64,000 bases of DNA, from contig NC_133398.1 of NCBI RefSeq assembly GCF_047511655.1, positions 57,076,638-57,140,637 of the forward strand. Direction: 5' to 3'. This document shows positions 11,313-22,366 of this stretch, in pieces. The first letter of the stretch is position 1; each line of letters begins with the position of its first letter. Source of the stretch: Castor canadensis (Eukaryota > Chordata > Mammalia > Rodentia > Castoridae). The notes beneath the pieces were generated by a model, which worked only from the letters and a program-made list of their open reading frames with translations, had not been told where the DNA came from and did not search any database. A program made the translations under genes and the position numbers.

Positions 11313-11406
11313 TGCTGGAGGTATGGTTCAAGTGATAGAGCATTAGCTTTGCAAGTGTGAAGCCCTTAGTTCAAACCCTAGTCCCACCCAAAAAAAAAAA
11401 AAAAAA
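11313..11406 (+). mobile_element. ID-like SINE inside the L1
   Basis: A complete tRNA-like unit: GCTGGAGGTATGG start, A-box region TTCAAGTGATAGAGC, B-box region AGTTCAAACCC, then a 17-base A tail (11390-11406). The flanks (TTAGTTGTATTT and GTAACTGGATTT) are only weakly similar. It splits L1 ORF2 sequence. Confidence 0.9.
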
Positions 11407-12500
11407 GTAACTGGATTTCTACAGTGTAGCAATGATCAATTGGAAAATAAAATACAAAATTTCATTTGTAATAGCATTACATAAGATACTTGGGGATAAA
11501 TCTTTTAAACTTTATTTTTCTTTAAATGTATCACAAAGACCTCTACAAAAAGTTACAAAACATGACCTTATTCAACACTTGTATGCAGAAGTCCACAAAA
11601 TATTACTGAGAAAAAAAAATTAAAGGATATCTAAGGAAATGATAATATATACTGTATTCATTGATTGGAAGATACAAAAATAATAAAGATGTCAATTCTC
11701 CTCAATATGATCTGAATACAATTCCAGTGGAAAATCTCAGCAGAAGCTGACAGGCTGGTTATAAAACTTATACAAAAGTGTCAAGGATCCCAAAATAGAC
11801 AAAGCATTCTTGTAAAAGAAAAAACAAAATTGATAGAGTTATACTACCTAAAAGTTATAAGAGTTAAGACAGGGTGGTATTGGTAGAAGACAGGTAAATC
11901 TAGTAATAAAGCATGCAACTAGGGAATTCAGACATTGATCCATATCAAATGACTTTTGTCAGATGCACCATGGCAATTAAATGAGAAATGTAAATAATTC
12001 TTAACAAATGTTCTGAAACAAAACATTATCCATATGAAAAAAATCATTGATCTCTACCTCACATCATAAGCAAAATTAACCTAAACATAAAAGGTTTATG
12101 ATTATAATGCTTTCAGAAGAAAACACAGAAGATGATCTTTGTTATCTTTAAAGCAAGAATTTCTTAGATAGGAAACATAAAGTAATAGCTATAAGATAGA
12201 AATTGAAAAATTGGACTTTACAAAAATTAAAAACATCATTGAGAAACTGAATAAAGAAGTTTTGGTCAAGGAAAAATATTCATAATACAGATGTCTAACA
12301 AAGGACTTAAAGCCAGAATTTATAAAAGACTTCTACTTCCCCTGTAATAAAGAGCAATCAACTCAAATAGATATTTCACAAAGGAAGAAGTCAAAATAGC
12401 CAGCAAGCATATGAAAAAGGGCTCAGTGTCAGTAACCATTAGGTGAATGTATATGTAACTAAAATGAGCCACGTCTACATACATACTAAAAAGGCTGAGA

Positions 12501-12799
12501 TACACACTTAAAAAAAAAAAAAGATAGGAAGATAAAACAGGTTCTGTTCAGGATGGACAAGGGAGAGCAGGGAAGGTAAACAGAGAAGGTGAAGGAGAAC
12601 CAATGTGGTCGATGTACATTATATCTTTGTATGAAAATAGAACAGTGAATAGTTGAAACTGTCTTAAGAAGGAAAGATGAGGGACAATTGAAGGAGGTGA
12701 ATCTAATCACGGTATACTTTAAGCACATGGAAAAATCATGATGACCCCCCCCCTCCCGTACAACTAATAGATGCTAATAAAATTGTTTTGATTTTTTTT
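12501..12799 (+). mobile_element. L1 3' tail inserted in the older L1
   Basis: The direct repeat AAGGCTGAGA lies on both sides (about 12490 and 12802), so this is a discrete insertion. The body is purine-rich and ends TGACCCCCCCCCTCCCG, then TACAACTAATAGATGCTAAT (from 12759) and AAAATTG. That end matches the tails at 6.1-6.4 and 29.4-29.7 kb. Only the 3' UTR part of the parent LINE was copied. Confidence 0.7.
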
Positions 12800-13445
12800 A
12801 AGGCTGAGAATACCAAGAGTTGAGGAGGATCAGGAAAATCTGTAACTTTCATCTATATGTAAAATGGTGCAACTACTTTAGAAAACTATCTGGCAGTTTG
12901 TCATTAATTACACATCTATTTTATGATCGACCAACCAATTCTCACACTAGTATTTACCCAAGGGAAAGAAAATGAGACTCACGAAGAAATTGTCCATGAA
13001 TGGTCATAGCTTTTCTCAGAATAAATCAAGAAAATTCAAATGTCCATCAACAGGAGAGTAGCTAAGCAAATTATGGTATAATCAGACAATAAAATATGAC
13101 TCAGCAACAAAAAGCAACAAACTACTAACACACAAGAAGATGGATACATCTCAAAAACATATGCTGAGTGAGGGAGCCAGACACCAAGGAACAGATGTGA
13201 TGTGATTCCATTCACTTGAATTTCTAGAAAAGGCACAGCCTGTGGTGATAGACATGATAACAGTGATTGTGGGTAGCCAGAGGGAAAGAGGGTGACCTGG
13301 TAAGGACAATTGGGATGTTTTAAGGGCATTGAAGATATTCTAATATCTTAATAGGGGTGTGGATTAGACAGGTGGGCACATTTGCAAAAACTTCATTACT
13401 TAAGGTTTGTACAAGACACTATATGTAAATTATATCTTGATAAAA

Positions 13446-13884
13446 TTTCATTAATATCATATAGGTAGCCTCAGGAGCCCTATCTTTAGGGATATAGTCC
13501 TCCCAAGTGCCTTGTAAAAGGAGTAGATTCGGAGACCCTTACCAGAAACTTCCAGTCCTAACCTTCATTTTCTTGAGGCAAAACTGCCCATCGAACCTAG
13601 TGAATTCAGAGTGCTTTTACTCCACCTTCCTCCAGGCCAGAATGTGGTCACCCTATGACCATATTCTTGGTGAGCAAGAACAGAAGCCAAGACACATCAT
13701 CAGCTTCTGAGACTACAGGTGGCCTACAGAACCAATGATTGGTTTCAGAGAATGATAGTCCTGGTTTTCATTCCAAGCTTCTGTACTCATTCTTGGATAA
13801 ATTGCTTAATTTGTTCTGAGATTTTATTTCCAATTTTGTAGAAGGAAGATAGTCAAACTTCCTTGAAGGTTATTGTGAGGAATT
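13446..13884. other. single-copy sequence, no gene seen
   Basis: Plain intergenic-type DNA between an L1 and an L2. A 67-codon plus-strand frame at 13507-13710 has no recognisable domain. Confidence 0.35.
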
Positions 13885-14185
13885 GTGGCACTCTTTCATC
13901 TTTTGTTGCTTCTCCTCTGAAGCCTTTGCCAATTCCCCAACTCTTGCAAACTCTCTGCCTTCCCAGGGACACATTTTCACAGGCTGCTCCTTTAAAGCAC
14001 CCTCCATGGATGGTATTTAGTGTCTACTTGTGTTGAGCAGGTGATTAATGCCTGTCTGCTCCTACTAGACAGTAGTAAGTTCCTCTAAGGAGAGAACCAT
14101 GTGCATTTTTGCTCACCAACATTTAGTCTACTAGCAATGGTTACTAAGTAATAAATGCTTGCTGCTTGATGAATAAGTAGTAAAT
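13885..14185. mobile_element. L2 remnant
   Basis: The well-known L2 end phrases are present in order: GGTGATTAATGCCTGTCTGC, ACTAGACAGTAGTAAGTTCC, AGAGAACCATGTGCATTTTT, TAATAAATGCTTGCTGCTTG. It is an old, diverged fragment with no coding potential. Confidence 0.65.
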
Positions 14186-14300
14186 AACTATGTGATGAAT
14201 GGACATTTTAGTTGTAATCAATTCCTCTCCCTCTTTGGTAAAAGCAGGTAAAACTGCGAAACTCTCCTAGCCCCCCTTTCCTCCCTCCTTTGATGCTAAA

Positions 14301-14320
14301 CACACACACACACACACACA
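14301..14320. repeat. (CA)10 microsatellite
   Basis: Ten uninterrupted CA units. Confidence 0.98.
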
Positions 14321-14329
14321 TTCCCCAGA

Positions 14330-15005
14330 CTACAGACTGCCTTTTGGAGCCTTCTTTCGCCCTGTCATGTCACTGAGTTCATTAGTGCCAATTTTACTTG
14401 TCTTACAGTATGTGTGCGTGTTGAGGGGGAGTAGAGAAAGGGCATAGTGTGGGGGGGTGTTTGGCACACAGGGAGATTTGTCTCTTAATGACAGTCTCAG
14501 AGAGATAACCCTGCCCTTAGGACCCAGCAGTACCAGACTTTGACGTAGTCTTTAAGGACTCTGCAGTCTTTGTTGGTTCATAGGAAATTTTACGCAGGAG
14601 TGCACTCCGGGCCACTATCGCTGCTTTCATCAGGGGCTGGGGTGTTGTGTTTATCTGTGTTACTCAAGTGTTGAACTTGCACCAGCCTCCCTCCCTGAGT
14701 CGTTCCAGGAGCCTTTTTTGTGAAACCCGCCTATCTTTTGGCAAGATTTGCCTTGTCAGAAAGGGAAAACACGGCAGTATATTGTTACTCTGCCACCACT
14801 ACTGCTTTCTTTTTTTTTTTTTTTTTGTCTTTTTCCTCTGTTTTATGAAAGTTCCATGGGAGAATATGACAATGACCACATGGTCTGGGAAAACCTGTAG
14901 CACCGCCAATCTTCTGGAGAGTCTCTGTCACTGATATTTAAAGTTTGAAAGTCCAAAAATGTAGACGGCAAATGTATTTATTTACTTTTGTTCTTCAACT
15001 TTTTG
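14330..15005. other. single-copy sequence, no gene seen
   Basis: It contains a 17-base T run (14810-14826) and a short G run near 14451. The 95-codon frame at 14647-14934 crosses the T run as polyphenylalanine and is not a credible gene. Confidence 0.35.
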
Positions 15006-15007
15006 AT

Positions 15008-15355
15008 CTGAAATACAGATGCCCCTCAACATATGATGACAAGTTATGTCCCCATAAAGCCATTGTAAACTGAAAGTATCATCCGTCACAGTGTGTTGGC
15101 TGTATCTACCCTACTGAAAGTTGCAGCTTAGCAACACAGCCCTCTGCAAAGCACCGTGGCTCACTCTCCTGACTGTGAAGCTAACTGTGAGCTGTGGCCT
15201 GGTGTCTCAAGAGAGTATCAGACCACATATTACTAGCTTAGAGAAAAAAATCAAAATGAAAATGCGAATTACAGTTTCTACTGAATTCGTATTGTCTCTG
15301 GTACCACTGTGAAGTTGGAAAATCCTAAGTCAAACCATTACAAGTCATGGTCCCA
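15008..15355. mobile_element. Tigger/mariner-type nonautonomous DNA transposon remnant
   Basis: The two ends carry related sequence in inverted orientation: CCTCAACATATGATGACAAG at the left, and CAAACCATTACAAGTCATGG after GTGAAGTTGGAAAATCC at the right. The inner phrase ACAGTTTCTACTGAATTCGT matches what I know of short Tigger-derived elements. It has no transposase frame. The 63-codon frame inside is chance. Confidence 0.6.
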
Positions 15356-16535
15356 GACTTGTAGAGTCACAGGAAATTGCAAAAAAAAAAAAAAAAAAGT
15401 ACAGGGAGATTCTATGAATCTTTCACCTTACTTTTTGCTTTTATTTACGGATGGCATGCATGACCTTTATAATTTTTCGAGCAGCACAAATCATACAAAA
15501 AAGAACATGTTCCTCCCTACTTATAATTGAGTCAAAATTCTTCTAATTTTTTTTCTATGCACAAATGAATAGATAGATTTGGTTGACTTATTTATCAAAA
15601 CTGGAATCATGCTCTCCAGTAATTTTTTTAACCCAGAATCAAAGAAAAAATCCTCCTGTGTCAAGTTGCGGTAGCTGCCACACTTTCCAACTATGTAAAA
15701 GAGAAAATGTTTCAAACACATGTTTTCAGAAAATGTAGCATTTTTTGCAACTTGGTAGAGAAATGTTAGTGGAAGTTAAGGGTGAGCACACTTGAATTCC
15801 AAACTCAGACTCTGCTCCTGGTTTTAATCAGATTATCCTTGTCTATAAACAAACAGGTACCTCCGAGCAGAAGCTGGAGGTAGAGCCTGCTATCACTAAC
15901 ACAGTATGTCTCCAACTTTGATAATCAGCTAATTCTATTCCTTGAAGTGGGAAGGAAAAAATTTTGTTATTTGTCTCTCAAATGATCTTCTGGCCATCAT
16001 GCTTCCTTTGAGAGCCATTGGGGTGGGAGAGACCAATTAAGATGAGACCTGGGGGGGAGGCAAAAGAAAGACGAATGGTTGTCTAGGAGAGTGGGAAACT
16101 AAGTCTCCCTGGTGGGCAGGCCCTGCCCATGACATGGGATCAGCTCAGTAAGGGCTTCCTTCCAAAGGAGAGGACAAGTGCAGCCTACCCTTCTATAGAG
16201 ATGTCACCACCAGAAAGAGCCTGTGAAGATGGAACCCTGAGGATGGTTATTGTCTCTTGAGATGGGTTATTGTACTGGAGATGAAACCTGAAGGGCAAGA
16301 AACCCTCATGGTCTTCCTGCTGGGTCAGTCTCTTCTCTATCAAGCTCAAACCCTGAGGGCCCTGACTTGAGGAATTGCAGGGTCTGGGACAGCTCCAGAA
16401 GGGGAGGGGAAATAGCTCAGGAAAGGGCCACAGGACCTTCCTTGAATCCTCAGAGGGAATGAAAAGCTGAAGAAAGCCATGAGTTTGGACTAATTATAAA
16501 CTCATGAAACCACCATCACCACCAAGGTCATAGAC
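15356..16535. other. single-copy sequence, no gene seen
   Basis: Starts with an 18-base A run (15381-15398). The part at 15360-15620 has a composition compatible with antisense ancient L1, but it is too diverged to assign. The rest, to 16535, shows no exon, repeat or RNA gene. Confidence 0.35.
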
Positions 16536-16539
16536 AGAT

Positions 16540-16980
16540 CCATGCAGGATCTAATTTAATCTTCACGGTAACTCCACAAGAGATACTATGCTCAGTCACT
16601 CCTTCCCTTCCCCTCACCCCCTGCTTTTTTTTTTTTTTTTGACAGTTCTAGGATTTGAACTCAGGGTTTCATGCTAGGCAAGCATTCTACCACTTAAGGC
16701 ACACTCCCAACCCTTTTTGCTTTAATTATTTTTCGGATAGGGCCTTGCTTTTGTCCAGGGCTAGCATCGGACAAGGATCCTCTTACCTTTACCTCCCACA
16801 TAGCTGGGATTACAGATGTGTACTACCATGCCAGGCCCTGTCAGGCCCCTTATATAAGCAAAGAAAGAGGTACACAAAGTTCAAGTAACTTGTTTGAACT
16901 CATACTTGGCAAGTGCCCAGAACCCAGGACTAATTAAGTATTACATTCATGGGTACAGGGTTTACAGACTCAGTACAGGA
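16540..16980 (+). mobile_element. MIR split by a composite SINE
   Basis: The left MIR part reads ATTTAATCTTCACGGTAACT (16551-16570). The right part reads AGTTCAAGTAACTTGTTTGA (16879-16898), followed by GAACCCAGGAC. Between them lies an antisense SINE, so one ancient MIR was opened by a later insertion. Confidence 0.65.
16625..16835 (-). mobile_element. B1-like + ID-like composite SINE
   Basis: The T run at 16625-16640 is the reversed A tail. Next come the ID unit in antisense (GGATTTGAACTCAGGG for the B box, CTACCACTTAAGGCACAC for the A box) and then a B1-like monomer ending AGCTGGGATTACAGATGTG. Both units are clear. Target-site repeats were not identified. Confidence 0.88.
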
Positions 16981-16989
16981 TTAGATTAG

Positions 16990-18290
16990 AATTGGCATCA
17001 GGGCTAAAAACCTAAAAATAAAATAAATCACAATAAAATAGTTGAATTAAATGACTCTTCAAATAGCAAGTAAATTTGTAGGCTCCATGGGTCAAAAGCC
17101 CTGAGAAGTGACTGCTCCCATCCATGGAGTCTGATGGGAGTTTCAACAACTTCATACCCTGAGGGGTTACACAGGAGAGGGTTGAGATACCCACATGAGC
17201 ACTGGGGTGGGTCATAGTAGCAGAGCCGGCTTGGATCCTTCCAAAGAGCAACGAAGACATGAGAATGGCTTCATTTCATCCTCACTCTCTGCCTTCCTTC
17301 TCTCTCTCTTCCTCTCTTGTGTCTGTTTCTCTCTTTCTTTCTCCCAGAAGGCAGATGATTTTCCCTCCTTTTTCTTCATTTGCTTTCTCATTCTCCCTAA
17401 TTATCAGCTGTATGATTTGAAATGAATTATGGACACCAGAGTTAATCAACCTGCCAGGTCATGCAACTAGTGAGTAACAACTCAGTGATTGGAACTCTGG
17501 TCACCGACCACCATCAGTGCCCAGGAAGAAGGGGTGGCTGTGAACAGTTGGAAGCAATGAGGGAGTGCCTAAGAGCCTCTCACAAACATGAGCATTCTTC
17601 AGTGCAGCTCCAAGCTTATCCCTGGTTAATTTGGCAGTAATGTCAGAAATTAAAGTTTTCCCTGGGTACCACTGAACATTGACTGGATCACTTTGGGCAA
17701 AATATCTGACTTCTCCCAGGCCTTTATCCTACAGGGTTAGGTGTCTGTGTTGGGGAGGCTGCTGAAGGCAGTACAAATAAAAGAGTCACAAAGGGAGACT
17801 TTGGGAGTTGAAAATATGCTATGGAACAAGGATTTGGGGGGAAAGAGCTAAGGTTGGGGCGTTTTAGGGATTTAAGCAAGGTGGGATATAATCACCCCCC
17901 AAAGATTCTGTGAAGTCTTCACTAATCATTAGTGCTTTTGGAGTTGAATTCATGTTTTTCAATACCAAATTAGCCTTTAGACCTGTGTCAGGTGAGAGCA
18001 GTTTGGCAAAAGAACCACTCACAACTGCCTTCCACTGGAGAGCCCAGCTGGCCTGCAGGCTCCAGTCCATCAAATGCACTGGCACACTCAGAAGTTTTGA
18101 TGAAAGATGTCCCGGGACCTCAGATAAAGAATGGTCAGGCCCAGGCATGCTTCTTGCAAATACCAGCCCCAATTCTGAGTTTGTTCCCATTTTAGATCTG
18201 CTAGAGATTCCCAGTTACCTGGTCTCTGGGTGCTCCCAGCTGTGCAAGTGCCCGTGCACAGATCTGTCATTTCTATCCCATCTCTTTGTT
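16990..18290. other. single-copy sequence with MIR trace
   Basis: A CT-rich tract lies at 17281-17345. ACCTGCCAGGTCATGCAACT and the following GTGAGTAACAACTCAGTG (17449-17488) resemble the 3' part of a MIR. The overlapping frames at 17864-18317 (67 to 135 codons on both strands) do not resemble known proteins and are mutually exclusive, so none is called. Confidence 0.35.
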
Positions 18291-18299
18291 CCTCATAGT

Positions 18300-19245
18300 T
18301 CACATATTTGTGTATAAATGCTGCAGCCTCTCTCTCTCTCTTTCTCTCCAGTGGTTTCTTCCCATGTTTCTGCCATCATCTTTTATCATTTCCCACTTGT
18401 GTTGCCAACTAATCAAAGGAAGTGTCTCCACAGAGACAGAGATAACAGATCCTCTCCGCAGATTCACTTGTACACATTGTGCAAGGATTATTAGGGGATT
18501 CCAGGCAGTCTGGAAGTGTTGGTGAGCTGAATGCTCTCAGGCTGGTGCCCAAAATTGGCATTTGCTCCAAGCAGTTGGCTTTATGCCAGCACAGCAGGGA
18601 GAGGTGGGTGGGGACCCTCCTTCCATTGAGCACCTGAGGGAGGTGGGCTGTGGAGGGGCCGATTGCAGGGAAGACGGAGGAAGAGAAGCCATGCCAGCGT
18701 CAGCTGCAGGCTAGACAACTGCCTCAAAGGAGAGCTCTGGAAATGATGCTGAGTGAGATCCTATGCCCCAACCTGTCCTGTTGCTGGCTCTGTGCAGCCG
18801 CAGGAGGTACCCCCTGTCTGGTCTCTGTCTCTCCCCCTGGCTGCTACCACAGCCTGTAAATCTCCCCCTGCCTGTCAGGACTTTGGGTGCTCACAGTTGT
18901 TTGGTTAATGAGACAGACTGTATCTCTAATCTCTGGGCCTCCACTGTGATGTCTGACACATAGTAGGCATTCAGCATGGCCCCTGTGATCTCAGAAAGTT
19001 CACACAGGTAACTATGATTACCACTCATAGGCTGATTATCCAACCATTGCTCAAAGAAAAGAAAAGAAAAAAAAAAAAGTCTTGAAGAATGAGGTGGGGG
19101 GAGAGAGAGTGAGAGAAAGGAGGTGTCAGGATCATGGGGTACTTCAAAGACAGAAGCCTGGGTGGGGCAGTCCAGTCCCCCAACAGCCCCTCCCGCCTGA
19201 GAATTAAAAAGCAAACTGGAGGAGGGAAACGCAGAAGCCTCCTGG
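18300..19245. other. single-copy sequence with L2 trace
   Basis: A short CT run lies near 18331-18350. CTGACACATAGTAGGCATTC at 18953 matches the common end phrase of L2, suggesting a remnant at about 18915-18990. An AAAAGAAAAG-type purine run is at 19055-19078. No exon was recognised. Confidence 0.4.
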
Positions 19246-19346
19246 GCCCAAGAAGATAGCAGGTCCTTTTTCTGCCAGTCCGGGGTCAGACTACCTTAAG
19301 CTCCTGTCCTGTCTGAGACTGTGGCTGACATGTGTCCCCAGGTGAA

Positions 19347-19356
19347 TATAAAAATA
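19347..19356 (+). promoter_or_regulatory. TATA-like site in repeat-poor sequence
   Basis: TATAAAAATA is a strong match to the TATA consensus and sits in a repeat-free region. About 25-30 bases downstream is TTCAGCTTCAGCAGG, which offers an initiator-like TCAG. A possible donor (CAG then GTGAAA) lies at 19407-19415. No coding exon follows. A noncoding RNA start is possible but unproven, and TATA-like strings are frequent by chance. Confidence 0.2.
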
Positions 19357-19379
19357 CCCGAAGGACGAGCTTCAGCTTC

Positions 19380-20220
19380 AGCAGGCATTTTCATCCTTGC
19401 AGTTCCCAGGTGAAACAAGCTGTCTTTCAGACTGCAAACCGCATGCAGAGGACAGAAAACAGGGTAATGCAGCAACTTTTCCCTTCTCTTTGACTGAGTC
19501 GAATAGGAGTTTAACCTTTTAAGCTATATTCAGCAAATGTGAATTCTAAGCCTGAAAGCCAGACAGAGAATATCGCCAGACCCACAGAAGACAGGCAAGG
19601 TGACAAAATGCCTGGGTTTGGTGGTGTGCTGCAGGGGCCCTGAAATCCAATGGCACCATCTCTAGATTTGTACATGTCTTCTGGTATTTTAGCAAAGAAG
19701 AGGCAGAAGTACATCTGCTTGTCTTAGCCAGATTTCTAATTCTTTAAAAGTCTCTCTGCCGTATTTAGTTTTTTACTCTTTGGGAAAAAAAGAAAGGCTA
19801 TGGGAAGCAAGTGACTTTACTAGCAAATGTTAGTGTATGCTTTTTGGGAGAACTACTTCCAAGTCTTGGAGAGAGCAGAAATGGTCCCTTCCAAGAGCAG
19901 GACAGAGAGGGCTGAGTGAGGAAACAGATCTAGAGTGAGATTATTGCAAGCTCACCCTTCTCTTCCTCGTTTTGATCAAGTCTTCCCTGCATGAAGAAAT
20001 GTTATTTCTTGACCATTTTTAGAAGGAAGTGAGCACCAGGCCAGTTGCCTCCTAACTGAGAAGCTGTTCTCAAGGCCAATTTATCCTTGCAGACTGCAGA
20101 GCTCTTCTCAAACAGTGATTTCAAAGAGTTAAACTGCTTCCATATGTCCAGCATGAGAATGGAGTTTGTAGCCTTTGGCAACCTCAGCTGAATCCAGCTG
20201 CAGCTGCTACCTGTGTGTTC
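19380..20220. other. repeat-poor single-copy sequence
   Basis: No mobile element, exon or RNA gene could be recognised. The base composition is more balanced than in neighbouring AT-rich parts, and the stretch is part of a 19.2-21.6 kb interval almost free of repeats. Confidence 0.35.
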
Positions 20221-20221
20221 C

Positions 20222-20223
<2 letters not shown>

Positions 20224-20266
<43 letters not shown>
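20224..20266. repeat. (TG)n(AG)n compound microsatellite
   Basis: About fifteen TG units run into about six GA units. The 118-codon frame at 20175-20531 that reads across it is a low-complexity artefact rich in C-V repeats. Confidence 0.95.
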
Positions 20267-20689
20267 ATCTCATATGCTCATGGGTGCTGTGACATCTGAA
20301 CCATGTTCCGACTGTGTCAATGAAACTGTTATGTCTTTGTTGGGGGACATATTAATTCTGAGCAATTACAGCTCCCTCTCCCCTCACTCCCTCCCACCCG
20401 CTCCCCTCCCTTCATCTGCTCAGCAAGGACCATGGACCATGTCAAACAATATACAACAGAGAAGAATGCAAATAAACTTTAGTCTGCATCGCCCAGCAAA
20501 GCAGTTAGCCGCCCACTTGCAAGATACTTAACTCTTGTACACATGATACACAAAGAACGCTAGCTACTTTCACCAATCCCTTCAGACCAAAAAAAAAAAA
20601 AAAAGGCAAAAGAACTGATCCTTGTCTTTCTATCTGTGAGGGTGCAGCTCCTTCTGCTAATAAAGGAGCTTTTCCCATGATGCAGTGTG

Positions 20690-20885
20690 ATAAGGATTGG
20701 CCTACATGTAGTCCAGAAAGCCACCGCTGATGTTCCCTTGATTAGGTGTCTTATCTTCCATTGAGCTGCATCTGATGAAGGTTGCTGACAGCACGATGGC
20801 TGGGAAACCGTCAGACAGCTCCATAAGATGGCAGCTATGTTATGACATGTCAGCCAGGACCTGGTGGATGGTAAGTTTGGCATGA
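20690..20885. promoter_or_regulatory. candidate conserved element with a splice-donor-like site
   Basis: Repeat-free sequence holding CTTATCTT (GATA-type core in reverse), CATAAGATGGCAGC and a good donor consensus, GATG then GTAAGTTTGG at about 20868-20878. It could be a noncoding exon or a conserved element. No open frame with family features is present, so the assignment is weak. Confidence 0.2.
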
Positions 20886-20889
20886 TAAC

Positions 20890-21285
20890 TTCTTTTTCCA
20901 CTTACCCCCCCAAAAAAACTTTCCCCCTCCCTTCTTTCTTTTGAGCCCCTCCTTTATTGTTCCATGCACGTGTTATAAAGTTCGCTGCCGGCGGAAAGTT
21001 CAAGCTCAAGTTGTGGGAGCGCGGGCTGCCTGTGCACACCAGTGTGCTAGATAGGATTTCCCCACTATTGTGGCCACGGACATGGGCCTTCTTTTGAAAA
21101 AGGCAGTGTGGGGTTTTGTTCTTTTTTTTTTTTTGTTTGTTTGAAAAGAGAAAAAGAAAAAAATGCAAATGGTACAGTGGGTCCCAGGCTGGCTGCTGGG
21201 AAACATAGGAGGTAGGGCAGACAGTAGGAGACTGGAGCCTTCTTGGAGACTAATTGTTCTTGCATTGGTCTTAACGCGGAGCAAT
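20890..21285. other. repeat-poor sequence with T-rich tract
   Basis: It contains several CpGs around 20985-21075 (GCTGCCGGCGGAAAG, GGGAGCGCGGGCTG), unusual for this window but far short of a CpG island. A T run lies at 21123-21135. The minus-strand frames of 66 to 92 codons overlap one another in different frames and pass through polylysine, so no gene is called. Confidence 0.35.
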
Positions 21286-21289
21286 GTAC

Positions 21290-21560
21290 TTCTTTCTTTG
21301 GCTTCTCTGAATAATGATTTAGATGGTGTATTGTATCATGTTGTGTGCCACTGCCTCATCAGTATGCGACTGTCCCCCACGCTTCGCCTTAATTTGGAAT
21401 CCACCTCCCTTTCAATGAATACTGTAACTGGAGCAACCACTGATTACTGTGCCACTCAGCGTAATTAAATTTAGTTAATGAGGATATGCATATTCAGTTC
21501 ATTATTTTTCTTTGCTCAGGCAAATGTGTGTGAGTTTGTTGTTGCTGTACCCCCCTCCCC
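21290..21560. promoter_or_regulatory. candidate conserved noncoding element, homeodomain/POU motifs
   Basis: Repeat-free, with a dense AT motif group at 21462-21495: TAATTAAATTTAGTTAATGA followed by the palindrome ATATGCATAT (21484-21493). TAATTA and TTAAT cores suit homeodomain proteins, and ATGCATAT is octamer-like (POU). Upstream are CTGATTACTG and GAATAATGATTTAG. The composition and motif density resemble deeply conserved developmental enhancers. Conservation itself was not tested. Confidence 0.35.
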
Positions 21561-21990
21561 ATATTTGTCCAGCTGTAAATGTGGGGAAGAGGGAGAAAAA
21601 AAAGCATAAAACTTCAGGACACTGATGGATCCTGGGATTCAACTTTAAAAATAGTACTGGGAAGAGAGAAGTCCTAACTTTCTTTGACCGGAATGCGAGG
21701 ATTAGAGGTGGTAGTTTGGGGAAAGGAAACGTTTCACGTTAAAAAAAGAAAGTACTACATGATAATATGCAGTGTACTGATTTCTGTTGTGTAGACAATG
21801 GTCTCTTGTGTGCACCCTTCCTCAGACCAGCACTTCATGACTATTAAGTTCATCACTGGGTTAACTCATTTGAGCATTTGCTTGCTTTTGCCATTTTCTT
21901 TTTATTGTCTTCTTTGTCCCTTGCATTTAGATCTTGATTATTTTGGCTTATATTTTCAATAATTATTATGCTTACTTCAAGCACTATGTA
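21560..21990. other. single-copy sequence, no gene seen
   Basis: AT-rich spacer between the candidate element and a possible retrocopy. No repeat was recognised. Confidence 0.3.
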
Positions 21991-21992
21991 TA

Positions 21993-22290
21993 TTTTTTTT
22001 CCACAATGAGGGACAATGGCACTTTATTCTAGGTGGGGAGGGGTATGGCCAGCCCTGGTGGTCAGTTCATTCGCAGAGCCTGGTCTGAAAGGAGTGCCTT
22101 CCGATTAGTTCTGGTTTCTGGTGCTGCTAGGCAAGAGGCTTCTTATTCATGTGTTTGAATTTCCTGAAAGGTGGCCGTTATGGTATTGCTTCTAGGCTCC
22201 TCCTAAGAGCTCACTGCAGAGGTTTCACTGCTCGCTGGTCCTCTGAGTGCTTTCTCATTAATGTGAGATGTAGGAGCTGCATAAAACTTG
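21993..22290 (-). pseudogene. possible processed retrocopy 3' end, parent unknown
   Basis: On the minus strand the sequence carries an AATAAA signal (about 22028-22023), then roughly 20 bases later an A run (T run on the plus strand, 21993-22000). That spacing is typical of a copied mRNA end. The sequence upstream has stops in all frames I followed and no recognised protein. The parent gene and the 5' limit are unknown. A chance AATAAA next to a short A run remains possible. Confidence 0.3.
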
Positions 22291-22366
22291 TGTGACTGCT
22301 ACTTGTTGCTGTTCTTTCTGTTCTGCACGCTCTGTTTCAGAAAGGCCAGCTACTGAAGGCGATTTT

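Larger units (their letters stand above)
10020..13445 (+). mobile_element. long decayed L1 (ORF2 to 3' end)
   Basis: One plus-strand L1 runs from mid ORF2 (ACTCTTTGAAAAGATTAATA near 10198) through the C-terminal region (AATGTCCATCAACAGGAGAG near 13038) to the 3' UTR ending near 13445. It has many stops. It is interrupted by an ID-like SINE (11313-11406) and by another L1 3' tail (12501-12799), and holds a 70-bp internal duplication (10683-10822). The interruptions show that it is older than both inserts. Confidence 0.8.

Noticed and set aside
17864-18317. Overlapping frames of 108 and 135 codons on opposite strands
   Set aside because: Mutually exclusive shadows with no recognisable motif.
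20175-20531. 118-codon frame over a TG/AG microsatellite
   Set aside because: Half of it is C-V and R-E low-complexity translation of the microsatellite.
20970-21080. CpG-containing stretch considered as a CpG island
   Set aside because: Only a handful of CpGs over about 100 bases; far too short and not GC-rich enough.
21006-21284. Three overlapping minus-strand frames near a poly(T) tract
   Set aside because: All pass through polylysine from the T run and lie in different frames over the same bases.
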